Positions 9,485-18,448 of a stretch of 64,000 nt of DNA are shown here, piece by piece. Source of the stretch: Pandoraea anhela. GTDB taxonomy: Bacteria; Pseudomonadota; Gammaproteobacteria; Burkholderiales; Burkholderiaceae. Position 1 is the first letter of the stretch. Each line of letters begins with the position of its first letter. The translations under genes and the position numbers were made by a program. The notes beneath the pieces are model-generated. The model ran no database searches. It was not told where the DNA came from and saw nothing but the letters and a program-made list of their open reading frames with translations. The stretch is from the NCBI RefSeq assembly GCF_902459655.1, contig NZ_CABPSB010000004.1:248001-312000 (forward strand), written 5' to 3'.

Positions 9485-9875
9485 GGCGGGGGCGCGAGCA
9501 TGAGAGACGTAATCTGGCATTCTAGCGCGTCGGACGATTCCCTGACGCCGATGGGTAACGTCGCCCCTTGCAGCAGTCTTCCCTGTCGGCACCACCCCAT
9601 CCGGTTCGCCGCGTCGTCATCCGCCAACGGCCGCGCCCCGGCGGATCGACGCCCTCGCCCCTGCGGCCTCGCCTGTGGCGTGATATCACGACGTTTTCGT
9701 CAAATTCTGGCAATACGTGGCACTTTTCGTGCCGAAAAGGCAGCATTTCGCAGTCTGAGGGCCGGTGTTTACCACAAGCGCGGGTAATCTTCGCTAAAAT
9801 AACGCGCTGGGCCGATCCTGCGTCAGTTGCCGCCGCCCCGCTGCATTTTCCTACCACCTGCCTCGAGCCGTCGAA
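9485..9875. promoter_or_regulatory. uvrB-tyrB divergent intergenic region with two palindromes
   Basis: 391 bp holding promoters for both genes. A perfect 12-bp palindrome CGTGATATCACG lies at 9679-9690. A second inverted repeat, CTTTTC-GTGCC-GAAAAG, lies at 9723-9739 and is nested with GGCAC/GTGCC arms. A possible tyrB -10 (TAAAAT) is near 9795. These are likely regulator sites, but the proteins that bind them cannot be named. Confidence 0.5.
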
Positions 9876-11075
9876 ATGACTCTCTTTTCCGCTGTCGAAC
9901 TCGCCCCGCGCGACCCCATTCTTGGTCTGAACGAAGCCTACAACGCCGATCACCGCACCGATAAGGTGAACCTGGGCGTGGGCGTGTATTTCAACGCGGA
10001 AGGCAAACTGCCCCTGCTCAAGGCCGTCAAGGCAGCGGAAGAACAACGTGTGGCCGCCGGTCTGCCGCGCGGCTACCTGCCGATGGAAGGCATTGCCGCT
10101 TACGACAAAGCCGTCCAAGAAATGCTGTTCGGCAAGGAATCGCCTGTGCTGGCCGAAGGCCGCGTCGTCACGGCGCAGGCACTGGGCGGCACCGGCGCCC
10201 TGAAGATCGGCGCCGACTTCCTCAAGCAACTGAACCCGAACGCCGCGGTCGCCATCAGCGACCCGAGCTGGGAAAACCACCGCGCCCTGTTCACGGCCGC
10301 CGGCTTCAACGTCGTTTCGTATCCGTACTACGACGCCGAATCGCATGGCGTGAACATCGCCGGCATGCTGGACATGCTCGGCAAGGAACCGGAAGGCACG
10401 ATCGTCGTGCTGCACGCGTGCTGCCACAACCCGACCGGCGTCGATCTGACGATGGATCAGTGGGCGCAAGTCGTGGAAGTCGTGAAGGCCCGCAAGCTGG
10501 TGCCGTTCCTCGACATCGCCTACCAAGGTTTCGGTGACGGCATCGACGCCGACGCCGCCGTGGTCCGCCTGTTCGCCGCTACCGGCCTGAACTTCTTCGT
10601 CTCCAGCTCTTTCTCCAAGTCGTTCTCCCTGTACGGCGAGCGCGTTGGCGCTCTGTCGATCGTCACGGGCAGCAAGGACGAGTCGACCCGCGTGCTTTCG
10701 CAACTCAAGCGCGTGATCCGCACCAACTATTCGAACCCGCCGACGCACGGCGGCTCGGTGGTCGCCGCCGTTCTGGGCAACGCAGAACTGCGCGCCCTGT
10801 GGGAAGAAGAACTGGCCGAAATGCGTGAACGTATCCGCGCGATGCGTCTGGCACTGGTCGAGAAGCTGCGCGCCCACGGCGTGGAACGCGACTTTTCGTT
10901 CGTGATCAAGCAACGCGGCATGTTCTCGTACTCGGGCCTGAGCGCCGATCAGGTCGAACGTCTGCGTGAAGCGTTCGGCATCTACGCCGTGAGCACCGGT
11001 CGTATCTGCGTGGCGGCACTGAACGACAAGAACATCGATCACGTGGCTTCGTCCATCGCGCAAGTGCTGCGCTAA
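9876..11075 (+). CDS. tyrB: Aromatic/aspartate aminotransferase (class I)
   Basis: 399-residue fold-type I PLP aminotransferase of the AspC/TyrB branch. It moves amino groups between aspartate or aromatic amino acids and 2-oxoglutarate. Motifs include KVNLGVGVYF near the N-terminus, GGTGAL for cofactor phosphate binding, CCHNPTGVDL, and the Schiff-base lysine in SSSFSKSFSLYGERVGAL. The start at 9876 gives the usual MTLFSAVELAPRDPI leader. It is a single-gene unit ending in a strong terminator. AspC versus TyrB preference cannot be decided from sequence; tyrB is the common name in Burkholderiales. Confidence 0.9.
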   Translation: MTLFSAVELAPRDPILGLNEAYNADHRTDKVNLGVGVYFNAEGKLPLLKAVKAAEEQRVAAGLPRGYLPMEGIAAYDKAVQEMLFGKESPVLAEGRVVTAQALGGTGALKIGADFLKQLNPNAAVAISDPSWENHRALFTAAGFNVVSYPYYDAESHGVNIAGMLDMLGKEPEGTIVVLHACCHNPTGVDLTMDQWAQVVEVVKARKLVPFLDIAYQGFGDGIDADAAVVRLFAATGLNFFVSSSFSKSFSLYGERVGALSIVTGSKDESTRVLSQLKRVIRTNYSNPPTHGGSVVAAVLGNAELRALWEEELAEMRERIRAMRLALVEKLRAHGVERDFSFVIKQRGMFSYSGLSADQVERLREAFGIYAVSTGRICVAALNDKNIDHVASSIAQVLR

Positions 11076-11098
11076 GCTCTTGTTCGCATCCAATGAGA

Positions 11099-11127
11099 AA
11101 GCCCGCCCGTTTCGGCGGGCTTTTTTT
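11099..11127 (+). terminator. Rho-independent terminator of tyrB
   Basis: Stem GCCCGCC (11101-11107) pairs with GGCGGGC (11114-11120) around a 6-nt loop, followed by seven T. It begins 23 bp after the tyrB stop. Confidence 0.92.
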
Positions 11128-11137
11128 GGGACCGACA

Positions 11138-11264
11138 TTGTTGCGCCGCAACAACGATAGTTAATGACAATCGCCGAAATAAGCTAAGACTATCGGCATG
11201 ATGCGGAAATGCCATATATCAGGGTTATGCTGCGTTGCACAGCCGCGATAAACGGTTGCATAAT
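11138..11264 (+). promoter_or_regulatory. Putative phaZ promoter and operators
   Basis: A perfect palindrome TTGTTGCG-C-CGCAACAA occupies 11138-11154. A second imperfect one, GCTGCGTTGCACAGC, occupies 11229-11243 and shares the TGCNNNGCA core. A plausible -35 TTGCAC (11235-11240) and -10 CATAAT (11259-11264), 18 bp apart, lie 32 bp before the phaZ ATG, so the second palindrome overlaps the -35. A PHB-responsive repressor such as PhaR is a candidate, but this is inference. Confidence 0.5.
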
Positions 11265-11295
11265 CCCCCCCATCATCCGCCTCAGGGCACACAAC

Positions 11296-12537
11296 ATGCT
11301 GTATCAGATTCATGAGTACAACCGTGCGTGGCTGAACCCCCTCACCACGTGGGCAAAGGCGGCGGCGACGACCTTCGTCAACCCGGGCAGCCTGCTTGCC
11401 ATGATGCCGGGCGCACCCCGCATCGCCGCCGGCTACGAACTTCTTTACCGGCTCGGCAAAGACTACGAAAAACCCGAATTCAACATCAAGGCAGTCGAGG
11501 TCGACGGTCACAACATCCCGGTCGTGGAAATGACCGCGATGGAAAAGCCGTTCTGCCGTCTGCTACGCTTTAAGCGGTACGCTGACGATGCCAGCGCCGT
11601 TGGTCAACTGAAGGACGACCCTGTAGTTCTGGTCGTCGCACCGCTATCAGGTCACCACGCAACGTTGTTGCGCGATACGGTCTCCACGCTGCTCAAGGAC
11701 CACAAGGTGTACATCACCGACTGGATCGATGCGCGCATGGTGCCGCTCGAAGCGGGCGCGTTCCATTTGGACGACTATGTTGCGTACATTCAGGAGTTCA
11801 TCCGCCACATCGGTGCGGAGAACCTGCATGTCATTTCGGTCTGCCAGCCGACGGTCCCGGTGCTGGGCGCCATTTCGCTCATGGCATCCAACGGCGAAAC
11901 GACGCCCAGGACCATGACGATGATGGGCGGCCCCATCGATGCCCGCAAGAGCCCGACTGCCGTCAATTCGCTCGCGATGAACAAGTCGTATGAATGGTTC
12001 GAGAATCACGTGATTCACGCAGTGCCGGCCAACTACCCCGGTGCGGGTCGTCTGGTCTATCCCGGCTTCCTGCAACACGCGGGCTTCGTCGCCATGAATC
12101 CGGATCGCCATCTGAAGTCGCATTGGGACTTCTATCTGGATCTGATGCGCGGCGACAACGACGACGCCGATTCACACCGTCGCTTTTACGATGAGTACAA
12201 CGCCGTACTCGACATGTCGGCCGAGTACTACCTCGACACGATCAAGACGGTATTCCAGGACTTCAGCCTCGCGCGCGGTACCTGGGATGTCGCCGGCGAA
12301 CGCGTGCGGCCGCAGGACATCAAAACCACGGCGCTTTTCACCATCGAAGGCGAACTGGACGACATCTCCGGAAGTGGCCAGACGCAGGCTGCGCACGAAC
12401 TGTGCACGGGCATTCCGGCCAAGCGCCGTGCGCATTTCACCGCGCCGAAGTGCGGGCATTACGGGATTTTCTCCGGTAGCCGCTGGCGTAATGTGATCTA
12501 TCCGCAGATTCGCGATTTCATCGCGAAGCACGCCTGA
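11296..12537 (+). CDS. phaZ: Intracellular polyhydroxybutyrate depolymerase
   Basis: 413-residue intracellular PHB depolymerase that mobilises stored polyhydroxybutyrate granules. The start MLYQIHEYNRAWLNPL and the body match the Cupriavidus PhaZ1 type. The catalytic nucleophile is Cys183 in VISVCQPTVPVLG, the same position as in PhaZ1. The late His is probably in KCGHYGIFSGSRWR. An upstream in-frame ATG at 11209 would add 29 residues with no family support, so 11296 was chosen. It is flanked by terminators on both sides, so it is a single-gene unit. No phasin or synthase gene is nearby. Confidence 0.94.
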   Translation: MLYQIHEYNRAWLNPLTTWAKAAATTFVNPGSLLAMMPGAPRIAAGYELLYRLGKDYEKPEFNIKAVEVDGHNIPVVEMTAMEKPFCRLLRFKRYADDASAVGQLKDDPVVLVVAPLSGHHATLLRDTVSTLLKDHKVYITDWIDARMVPLEAGAFHLDDYVAYIQEFIRHIGAENLHVISVCQPTVPVLGAISLMASNGETTPRTMTMMGGPIDARKSPTAVNSLAMNKSYEWFENHVIHAVPANYPGAGRLVYPGFLQHAGFVAMNPDRHLKSHWDFYLDLMRGDNDDADSHRRFYDEYNAVLDMSAEYYLDTIKTVFQDFSLARGTWDVAGERVRPQDIKTTALFTIEGELDDISGSGQTQAAHELCTGIPAKRRAHFTAPKCGHYGIFSGSRWRNVIYPQIRDFIAKHA

Positions 12538-12594
12538 GCCCTGAGCGTCACCGCCGTTCACTGATCCTCGTTCGCTAATCCGAACGGCCATACC

Positions 12595-12632
12595 AAAACC
12601 GCCACGTGAGCTCAGGCCCACGTGGCGGTTTT
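12595..12632. terminator. Bidirectional terminator between phaZ and tetR gene
   Basis: A perfect 14-bp inverted repeat, AAAACCGCCACGTG / CACGTGGCGGTTTT, with a 10-nt loop lies between the convergent genes. T-rich flanks on both strands make it useful in both directions. Confidence 0.9.
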
Positions 12633-12676
12633 GTCTTTGGGAATCAACCCAGAAGCCGCAGATCGCGGCGCTACGC

Positions 12677-13315
12677 TCACCGCGTACGCAACGAGTCCAG
12701 CAGCATTTGCGTATTGAACGACGCGTACGTCGTTCTCGCCGCTTCGCTCATCATGTCGCGGCCCATCACGATAGACAACGTGTGCCGATTGGACATCACG
12801 TAATAGCCCATCGCCGAAATGGTCACATACAGATCGACGGGATCGATGCCTTCCCGAATCTCGCCGCTGTCCTGACCCCGCCTGAGCGTCTGCGCCAGCA
12901 GTTCCACGATCGGTGAGACTTGCTGGCGAATTTCCGTCGACTGACGCATCGACTTCGCCTCGTGCAGATTCTCGTTATTGATGAGCTGGATCAGTTCCGG
13001 ATGGTCGGCGTAGTAATCCCACACGAAATGGGCCAGTTCGGCCACGGCATCGAGCGGCGCGAGCAGATCCAGCTTGAGCCCGTGTTCGGCACGGTTGAAC
13101 TCGCCATAGACTTCTTCAAGCACGGCCAGATACAACTGGTCCTTGTTGCCGAAGTAGTAATAGAGCATGCGCTCGTTGATCTCGGCTCGCCGTGCAATGC
13201 TGTCCACACGCGCCCCACTCGAACCACGTTCCGCAAACTCCTCGATCGCAGCGGCAAGAATGCGCTGGCGGGTGCGTTCCGGGTCACGTTTGATCTTCGT
13301 TTCTAGTGTTGTCAT
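12677..13315 (-). CDS. TetR family transcriptional regulator
   Basis: 212 residues. The N-terminal helix-turn-helix (RQRILAAAIEEFAERG, then EINERMLYYYFGNKDQLYLAV) is clear TetR type. The C-terminal ligand domain resembles the TetR_C group of RutR-like regulators (HPELIQLINNENLHEAKSM). It is divergent from rsxB and convergent with phaZ. Its target is not evident; it could act on itself or on rsxB across the ~105-bp gap. Confidence 0.9.
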   Translation of the reverse strand: MTTLETKIKRDPERTRQRILAAAIEEFAERGSSGARVDSIARRAEINERMLYYYFGNKDQLYLAVLEEVYGEFNRAEHGLKLDLLAPLDAVAELAHFVWDYYADHPELIQLINNENLHEAKSMRQSTEIRQQVSPIVELLAQTLRRGQDSGEIREGIDPVDLYVTISAMGYYVMSNRHTLSIVMGRDMMSEAARTTYASFNTQMLLDSLRTR

Positions 13316-13419
13316 GATCGGCCGGTCGTTCTCATCGGGCGGAATTATGGCACAACGGTTTCAGTGTTTCTGCAAAATGCAGGATAATTCGAATTTCCGC
13401 CGAATCCCCCACAAAAGAC

Positions 13420-14355
13420 GTGTCCGAAGTCAACGCGCTCGCTCAGCGCATCGATGCCCTATTGCCCCAGACGCAATGCACCAAGTGCGGTTACGCAGGT
13501 TGCCGTCCGTACGCCGACGCCATCGCCAGCGGGCAAGCCAGCTACAACCAGTGTCCACCGGGCGGGGCGGAGGGCGTCGAACGTCTTGCGAAACTGCTCG
13601 GCCGCCCGGTCATTGCGCTCAACCCCGAGAACGGCGTGGAGCGACCGCGCCCGCGCGCCGTCATCGATGAGTCCCTGTGTATCGGCTGCACCTTGTGCAT
13701 TCAGGCCTGCCCGGTGGATGCGATCGCCGGCGCCGCCAAGCTGATGCATACGGTAATCGCGGATCGCTGCACAGGCTGCGATCTCTGCGTACCGCCCTGC
13801 CCCGTCGACTGTATCGAAATGGTGCCGGTCACCGGGGAGCAGACTGGCTGGGACGCATGGTCGCCAGCGCTGGCCGACGAGGCGCGCGCCCACTTCGAAG
13901 CCCATCAGGCGCGTCTCGCGAAAGACAAGGCGGAGCGCGAGGCGCGTCTTGCGGCGCGGACCGCGCGCGTTGCCACGGGGGCACCGGGCCCGTCGACTAC
14001 GCCGGTGGCGGCCCAACCTGACGCGCCGGTCACAGCCGACGCCGCCAACATACCGGCGGCTTCGCCAGACACCCCGCAGTCTGCGCCCTCATCAAACGAC
14101 GTCGCCAACATGACCGACATGACCAACGTGACGGATGAGGCCGCCGCAGCCGCTGCGCGCAAGCAGACGATCATTCAGGCGGCCCTGGAACGGGCGCGTC
14201 AGAAGAAAGCCGCATTGGCGGCTCAAGGGCTCGGGCCGAAGAATACCGAAAACGTATCCGCATCGGTACAGGCGCAAATCGACGAAGCGCAAGCGCGTCG
14301 CAAGCGACTCGGGCTGGCGACGGACGACGATCCTTCCGGAAAAGACAAGGCCTGA
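13420..14355 (+). CDS. rsxB: RsxB/RnfB-type ferredoxin protein, stand-alone
   Basis: 311 residues from a GTG at 13420. The N-terminal 4Fe-4S domain has Cys20, 23, 28 and 45. Two ferredoxin clusters follow with Cys87/90/93/97 and Cys117/120/123/127. The RnfB N-terminal membrane anchor is absent and no other rnf/rsx gene adjoins, so this is a soluble form. The last ~150 residues are a charged then Ala/Pro-rich linker ending in a basic helix ([14 protein letters not shown]). It is followed by nth after 73 bp, the arrangement typical of Burkholderiales. Electron partner unknown. Confidence 0.9.
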   Translation: MSEVNALAQRIDALLPQTQCTKCGYAGCRPYADAIASGQASYNQCPPGGAEGVERLAKLLGRPVIALNPENGVERPRPRAVIDESLCIGCTLCIQACPVDAIAGAAKLMHTVIADRCTGCDLCVPPCPVDCIEMVPVTGEQTGWDAWSPALADEARAHFEAHQARLAKDKAEREARLAARTARVATGAPGPSTTPVAAQPDAPVTADAANIPAASPDTPQSAPSSNDVANMTDMTNVTDEAAAAAARKQTIIQAALERARQKKAALAAQGLGPKNTENVSASVQAQIDEAQARRKRLGLATDDDPSGKDKA

Positions 14356-14428
14356 TCAAGCGACGACACGCTTCGATGGCCCCCCTTCCCGACAACAAGA
14401 CAGACGCCATTCCCCACGCGCCCCCGCC

Positions 14429-15073
14429 ATGAACGACGCCAAACGCCGTGCCCTGTTCGAGACGCTGCAACAGCTCAATCCGACGCCGACGACCGAATTG
14501 GAATACACGTCGCCATTTGAATTGTTGATCGCTGTATTGCTCTCCGCGCAGGCAACCGATGTCTCCGTCAACAAAGCCACACGCAAGCTCTACGCTGTGG
14601 CCAATACGCCGGCGAAGATGCTCGCGCTCGGCGAAGCCGGCGTGTCCGACTTCATCAAGACGATCGGCTTGTACCGCACCAAGGCCAAGAACGTCATCGC
14701 CACTTGTCAGTTGTTGCTCGATGTACATGGCGGCGAAGTCCCGCGCTCGCGCGAGGCATTGGAGTCGTTGCCGGGCGTCGGCCGGAAGACCGCGAACGTC
14801 GTACTCAATACGGCATTTGGCGAGGACACGATTGCCGTCGATACGCATATCTTCCGCGTGGCGAACCGTACCGGCCTGGCGCCTGGCAAAGACCCGCTGG
14901 CAGTTGAACTGGCGCTGGAGCGCGTCACGCCACGCGAATTCAAACACGACGCGCATCACTGGCTCATCCTGCATGGCCGTTACGTGTGTAAAGCACGCAA
15001 ACCGGAATGCTGGCATTGCGCCATCGAACCGCTGTGCGATTTCCGTCCCAAGACGCCGGCGCCCAAAGCCTGA
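14429..15073 (+). CDS. nth: Endonuclease III
   Basis: 214-residue bifunctional base-excision glycosylase/AP lyase for oxidised pyrimidines. The helix-hairpin-helix LPGVGRKTANVV carries catalytic Lys120, and Asp138 lies in AVDTHIFRV, the same numbers as in E. coli Nth. The [4Fe-4S] ligands are Cys187, 194, 197 and 203. The ATG at 14429 gives normal length. It lies 73 bp downstream of rsxB and probably shares its transcript. Ends before a strong hairpin terminator. Confidence 0.97.
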   Translation: MNDAKRRALFETLQQLNPTPTTELEYTSPFELLIAVLLSAQATDVSVNKATRKLYAVANTPAKMLALGEAGVSDFIKTIGLYRTKAKNVIATCQLLLDVHGGEVPRSREALESLPGVGRKTANVVLNTAFGEDTIAVDTHIFRVANRTGLAPGKDPLAVELALERVTPREFKHDAHHWLILHGRYVCKARKPECWHCAIEPLCDFRPKTPAPKA

Positions 15074-15131
15074 TCATTGCCGGCGCCACGACACGGGACA
15101 CGACGCGCCGACGCACGCCCCCGCGAACGAC

Positions 15132-15166
15132 AACGGGCGGCCCGATAGCGGAACCGCCCGTTTTGT
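15132..15166. terminator. Terminator between nth and the nitroreductase gene
   Basis: AACGGGCGG (15132-15140) pairs with CCGCCCGTT (15154-15162) and is followed by TTGTCTT. It sits between convergent genes and may serve both. Confidence 0.85.
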
Positions 15167-15217
15167 CTTGCAAGCGTCGAAAGACGCGTTTGCCGCGCAG
15201 CTTACGCAGCAAACGTG

Positions 15218-15811
15218 TCAGACGATACGTGCCGCTTCGTCGAACGACAGACGCGGATTGCGGGGGAACAACTTGCTATGGTCGCCGTAGCCAAGATTAC
15301 AGATGAAGTTCACACGCCATTCGGTGCCAGCAAAGAACGCATCGTTGACCTTCTGTGCGTCGAAACCGGCCATCGGGCCGCAGTCGAGGCCCAGTGCGCG
15401 GGCCGCCAGGATGAAGTACCCGCCCTGCAAGGAGCTGTTCATATGCGCCGCACCGGCGGCCTTCGTGGCATCGGCCGAGAACATCGGCACCATCGTGGCG
15501 GCGCCGTTCGGGAACAGCCGGGGCAAGTGCTCGTAGAACTTCAGATCTAACGCAATGATGGCCGTCACCGGCGCCGTACGCGTCTTGTCCACATTCCCCG
15601 GCGCCATGCATTCGAGCAGCTTCGCCTTCGCTTCCGGGCTCTTCACGAACACGATGCGCGCAGGGGTGGTGTTAGCAGACGTCGGCCCCCATTTCACGAG
15701 ATCGTAGAGTTCGCGCAGCGTTTCGTCACTGACCGGTTTGTCAAGCCACACATTGTGCGTGCGGGCGTCGGTGAACAGTTGGGCGATAGCTTCTTTAGTA
15801 ATGCTGCTCAT
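15218..15811 (-). CDS. Malonic semialdehyde reductase RutE-like nitroreductase
   Basis: 197 residues of the FMN-dependent nitroreductase superfamily, HadB/RutE branch. The RutE-like pattern is seen in [38 protein letters not shown] and [21 protein letters not shown]. coli RutE reduces malonic semialdehyde from pyrimidine breakdown, but no rut operon is here, so the substrate may differ. ATG at 15811 ([12 protein letters not shown]) chosen over an upstream start at 15841. Single gene, convergent with nth. Confidence 0.88.
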   Translation of the reverse strand: MSSITKEAIAQLFTDARTHNVWLDKPVSDETLRELYDLVKWGPTSANTTPARIVFVKSPEAKAKLLECMAPGNVDKTRTAPVTAIIALDLKFYEHLPRLFPNGAATMVPMFSADATKAAGAAHMNSSLQGGYFILAARALGLDCGPMAGFDAQKVNDAFFAGTEWRVNFICNLGYGDHSKLFPRNPRLSFDEAARIV

Positions 15812-15920
15812 GATGGTTAACCTCTGGTGTTGAAGAGCCAACGATAGGCTCGCGATAGGCGATTGTACCGTCGTCGCATGACGAGCACAGGCGGGACTGA
15901 AATCCCTGGAGGGTCAGGGA

Positions 15921-16889
15921 TCAGGCCCTTGATGCGCTCTCGGCGTCCGCGCACGCTCCTCTGGCCGAGAGCCAGACCACGCCCGCGAGGATCAGCGCGC
16001 CGCCGCCCCATTGCACCGCAGTGAGCGTTTCACCGAGCAGCATGGCCGCAAGCAGCACGGTGACGACGGGCTCCAGCGTCGAGAGCATCGACGCACGTCC
16101 TGCGCCAAGACGTTGCAAGCCGGCGAAGAACGTGAGAATGGCGACAACCGTCGAGCACACGGCAATGGCGGCAAGTGCCCCCCATCCCGCTACCCCGGCA
16201 GGCCAGTGCAGTGCCAACCCCTGCGATGCGCGAATCGCGGCCATGACACCGAAGGACACCGTCGCTGCCACGCAAACGAGCGTCGCCGTCGCCCGTGCGT
16301 CCACACCGCGCGTCACTCGTGCGCCGATGACGATGTACCCCGAGTAGATCAGTGCCGCCGCCACGGCCAACGCCACGCCCAGCGGCTGGCCTTGTCCGCC
16401 ACCTACGGTAAACGCCGTTCCCAGCGAACAGAGCATCAACGCGCCCAGTTTCACTGGCGTGAGCCGCTCGTGAAGGAATATCGCGGCCAGAATCGTCACA
16501 AAAACCGGGTACAGATACAGGAGCAACGCAACGAGCGATGCCTGCGCATACTGGAGCGCGCCGAAAAAGCAAAGCGATTGCCCGACATAGCCGATTCCTC
16601 CCATCATCGCGATATACAGCGACTGACGGCGTGACGGGAAGCGAACACGCTGCAAGCGGCACCAGATCATCAGCAGCACGGCCGCCACGAAGAAGCGGAA
16701 CAGCAGCATCGCGACGATATCCGCCCCGGCCGCCGTAGCGCCTCGCGCGAAGATCGCCATGGCGCCGAAGGCCGATGCCGATACCGCAATCAACGCAACG
16801 CCTCCCCATGCAGATGGTGCAGGCGTGGGCGGCAAGGCCGGAACGTCACGAGCGGCCGGAGCGATAGGGTTGCGGGGGCTTTGCGGCAT
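15921..16889 (-). CDS. EamA/DMT-family transporter
   Basis: 322-residue inner-membrane protein with about ten hydrophobic helices in two EamA repeats (VALIAVSASAFGAMAIFARG begins the first, GVALAVAAALIYSGYIVIGA the second). The family exports metabolites or amino acids; the substrate is unknown. A ~30-residue Pro/Ala-rich N-terminal cytoplasmic extension precedes the first helix. It is divergent from the DUF1841 gene with 175 bp between, and not obviously in an operon. Confidence 0.9.
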   Translation of the reverse strand: MPQSPRNPIAPAARDVPALPPTPAPSAWGGVALIAVSASAFGAMAIFARGATAAGADIVAMLLFRFFVAAVLLMIWCRLQRVRFPSRRQSLYIAMMGGIGYVGQSLCFFGALQYAQASLVALLLYLYPVFVTILAAIFLHERLTPVKLGALMLCSLGTAFTVGGGQGQPLGVALAVAAALIYSGYIVIGARVTRGVDARATATLVCVAATVSFGVMAAIRASQGLALHWPAGVAGWGALAAIAVCSTVVAILTFFAGLQRLGAGRASMLSTLEPVVTVLLAAMLLGETLTAVQWGGGALILAGVVWLSARGACADAESASRA

Positions 16890-17064
16890 GATTGAGCGAA
16901 TTGAGCGACAATACGGCGTGTTTTTCTTGCGTTATTGGTGTGATCCGGTCACTTCCGGACCGCCGGGCATGTTGCGGCCGCACGGTACAGCACAGGCTGA
17001 TGCGCCATTGTAGTCATGGCAAAGCGCGCTGCAAGATGCCCCAAAAGAACCCCACGGAGTCCCC

Positions 17065-17496
17065 ATGTTCAATCCGAGCCGAGACGAAGTCCGGCAATTC
17101 TTCTGCACCACCTGGCAAAAACAGCGTAGCGGCGGCATTCTCACGCCGCTCGAAACGATTGCCGCCGACTGGATCCACGAACACCCCGAGTATCACGATG
17201 CCCTCGCCGATACGGAAGAGGCCAGCGCTCGCGATTACTCACCCGAGGCCGGACAGACCAACCCCTTCCTGCACCTGTCGATGCACCTCGCGATCAGCGA
17301 ACAAGTCTCGATCGATCAGCCCCCGGGTATCCGTGCCGCCTATGAAAAGCTGACGAATCGTCTCGATTCGCCGCACGAAGCACAGCACCGCATTATGGAG
17401 TGCCTCGGGCAGACGCTTTGGGAAGCGCAGCGTAGCGGCCAGCCCCCTGACTCGGACGCATATTTGCAACGTATCGAACAGCAGGCGTCGCGCTGA
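17065..17496 (+). CDS. DUF1841 family protein
   Basis: 143 residues. The start MFNPSRDEVRQFFCTTWQK and the central NPFLHLSMHLAISEQVSID are hallmarks of DUF1841, a proteobacterial cytoplasmic family of unknown function. In Burkholderiales and relatives it usually stands, as here, just ahead of one or more cytochrome c genes, though those here are on the opposite strand. It ends before a strong terminator shared with the converging cytochrome pair. Confidence 0.9.
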   Translation: MFNPSRDEVRQFFCTTWQKQRSGGILTPLETIAADWIHEHPEYHDALADTEEASARDYSPEAGQTNPFLHLSMHLAISEQVSIDQPPGIRAAYEKLTNRLDSPHEAQHRIMECLGQTLWEAQRSGQPPDSDAYLQRIEQQASR

Positions 17497-17584
17497 GCGC
17501 CTGCCTCAAAGGGCAACGGCCGTTGCGGCACTACGCAATCAGCGCTGGTCGCGGCGTCGAACGCGCGCTCTCCGAACGAAAACA

Positions 17585-17620
17585 AACGACGGTTGCCGTG
17601 TTGGCAACCGTCGTTTTTTC
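17585..17620. terminator. Terminator between DUF1841 gene and cytochrome c genes
   Basis: A perfect 13-bp stem AACGACGGTTGCC / GGCAACCGTCGTT with a 5-nt loop (GTGTT) is followed by TTTT on the forward strand. The reverse strand is less T-rich, so it mainly ends the forward unit. Confidence 0.9.
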
Positions 17621-17649
17621 ATGCGCTCCCCCGGAGTAACGGCGAACGC

Positions 17650-18063
17650 TTACTTCCTGGTGACCAGATCGCCCGGCAGGGATTCGATGTAAGCCGAGAT
17701 GTCCAACAACTCCTGCGACGTGAACGGGCGCGGCTTGCCGTCCTTACCGATCGTCGCGGGATTGGACATGACCTGCGTCTTCATGATCGCGTTACTGCGG
17801 CCGTACACGAGGCTGGTTTCGTTCTGATAAGCACGTAACGCGTTATACACGTAGTCAGCGTACTGACCGGCCAGCTTCGGGTATTCGGGGGCAATGGGCG
17901 CGTTCAAATTGGCGCCGTGGCAACTGGCGCACATTCCCTTGTCGACCAGCGCTTTGCCTTTAACGACGTCACCTGCGGCCATGGCCGAACCGCCAAGCGA
18001 GGCGAGCACCGCACCGAGCGTGAGCGACACCGCAGCAGCGGTCTTTGCCATCGAATGCTTCAT
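17650..18063 (-). CDS. Secreted c-type cytochrome (class I)
   Basis: 137 residues from the ATG at 18063, preceded by GAGGAG. A signal peptide (MKHSMAKTAAAVSLTLGAVL, cleavage after AMA) sends it to the periplasm. One heme site, CASCH, is near mature residue 20, and the likely axial Met lies in NAIMKTQVM. The C-terminal LLDISAYIESLPG is typical of class I cytochromes. It is 25 bp downstream of another cytochrome c gene and is surely co-transcribed with it. The redox partner is not encoded nearby. Confidence 0.9.
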   Translation of the reverse strand: MKHSMAKTAAAVSLTLGAVLASLGGSAMAAGDVVKGKALVDKGMCASCHGANLNAPIAPEYPKLAGQYADYVYNALRAYQNETSLVYGRSNAIMKTQVMSNPATIGKDGKPRPFTSQELLDISAYIESLPGDLVTRK

Positions 18064-18088
18064 CTTGTTCTCCTCAGCCACGCACGAT

Positions 18089-18448
18089 TTACTTTTGGGG
18101 ATTGACCGGCGACGACGCGGTCTGCGCAGCATAGTACGCAGCAATGTCGACGATATCCTGATCGGTCAGCGTGTACGCAATGGCATGCATGGTCGAGAAC
18201 TTGCGCTCGCCCTTCTTGTATTCGTTCAGTGCGTTCTCGATGTACTTGGCATTCTGGCCGCCGATGCGAGGGGCCCGATAAACCGCGGGGAAAGCGGTGC
18301 GATATTCGGCAATGCCATGGCAGCCGATGCACATGGCGACCTTGCTCTTCGCGGCGTCGAGATCGGGCGCGAGCTCGGCCGCATGCACCGCCGGCATCAG
18401 CGACGTGCTGCCAAGCACCAGCGCCATCATCGTGAGGAACTTTTTCAT
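18089..18448 (-). CDS. Secreted c-type cytochrome (class I)
   Basis: 119 residues from the ATG at 18448. Signal peptide MKKFLTMMALVLGSTSLMPA, cleaved after VHA. Heme motif CIGCH; likely axial Met in FSTMHAIAYTLTD; C-terminal helix DIVDIAAYYAAQ. It is the first gene of a two-cytochrome unit. The pair resembles the two halves of a diheme c4-like protein encoded separately, an inference. Longer in-frame starts exist but lack a signal sequence. Confidence 0.9.
   Translation of the reverse strand: MKKFLTMMALVLGSTSLMPAVHAAELAPDLDAAKSKVAMCIGCHGIAEYRTAFPAVYRAPRIGGQNAKYIENALNEYKKGERKFSTMHAIAYTLTDQDIVDIAAYYAAQTASSPVNPQK

Noticed and set aside
9522-11138. Reverse-strand open frame of 538 codons across the tyrB gene.
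   Set aside because: It is antisense to tyrB and has no family motif; codon composition is that of a mirror frame.
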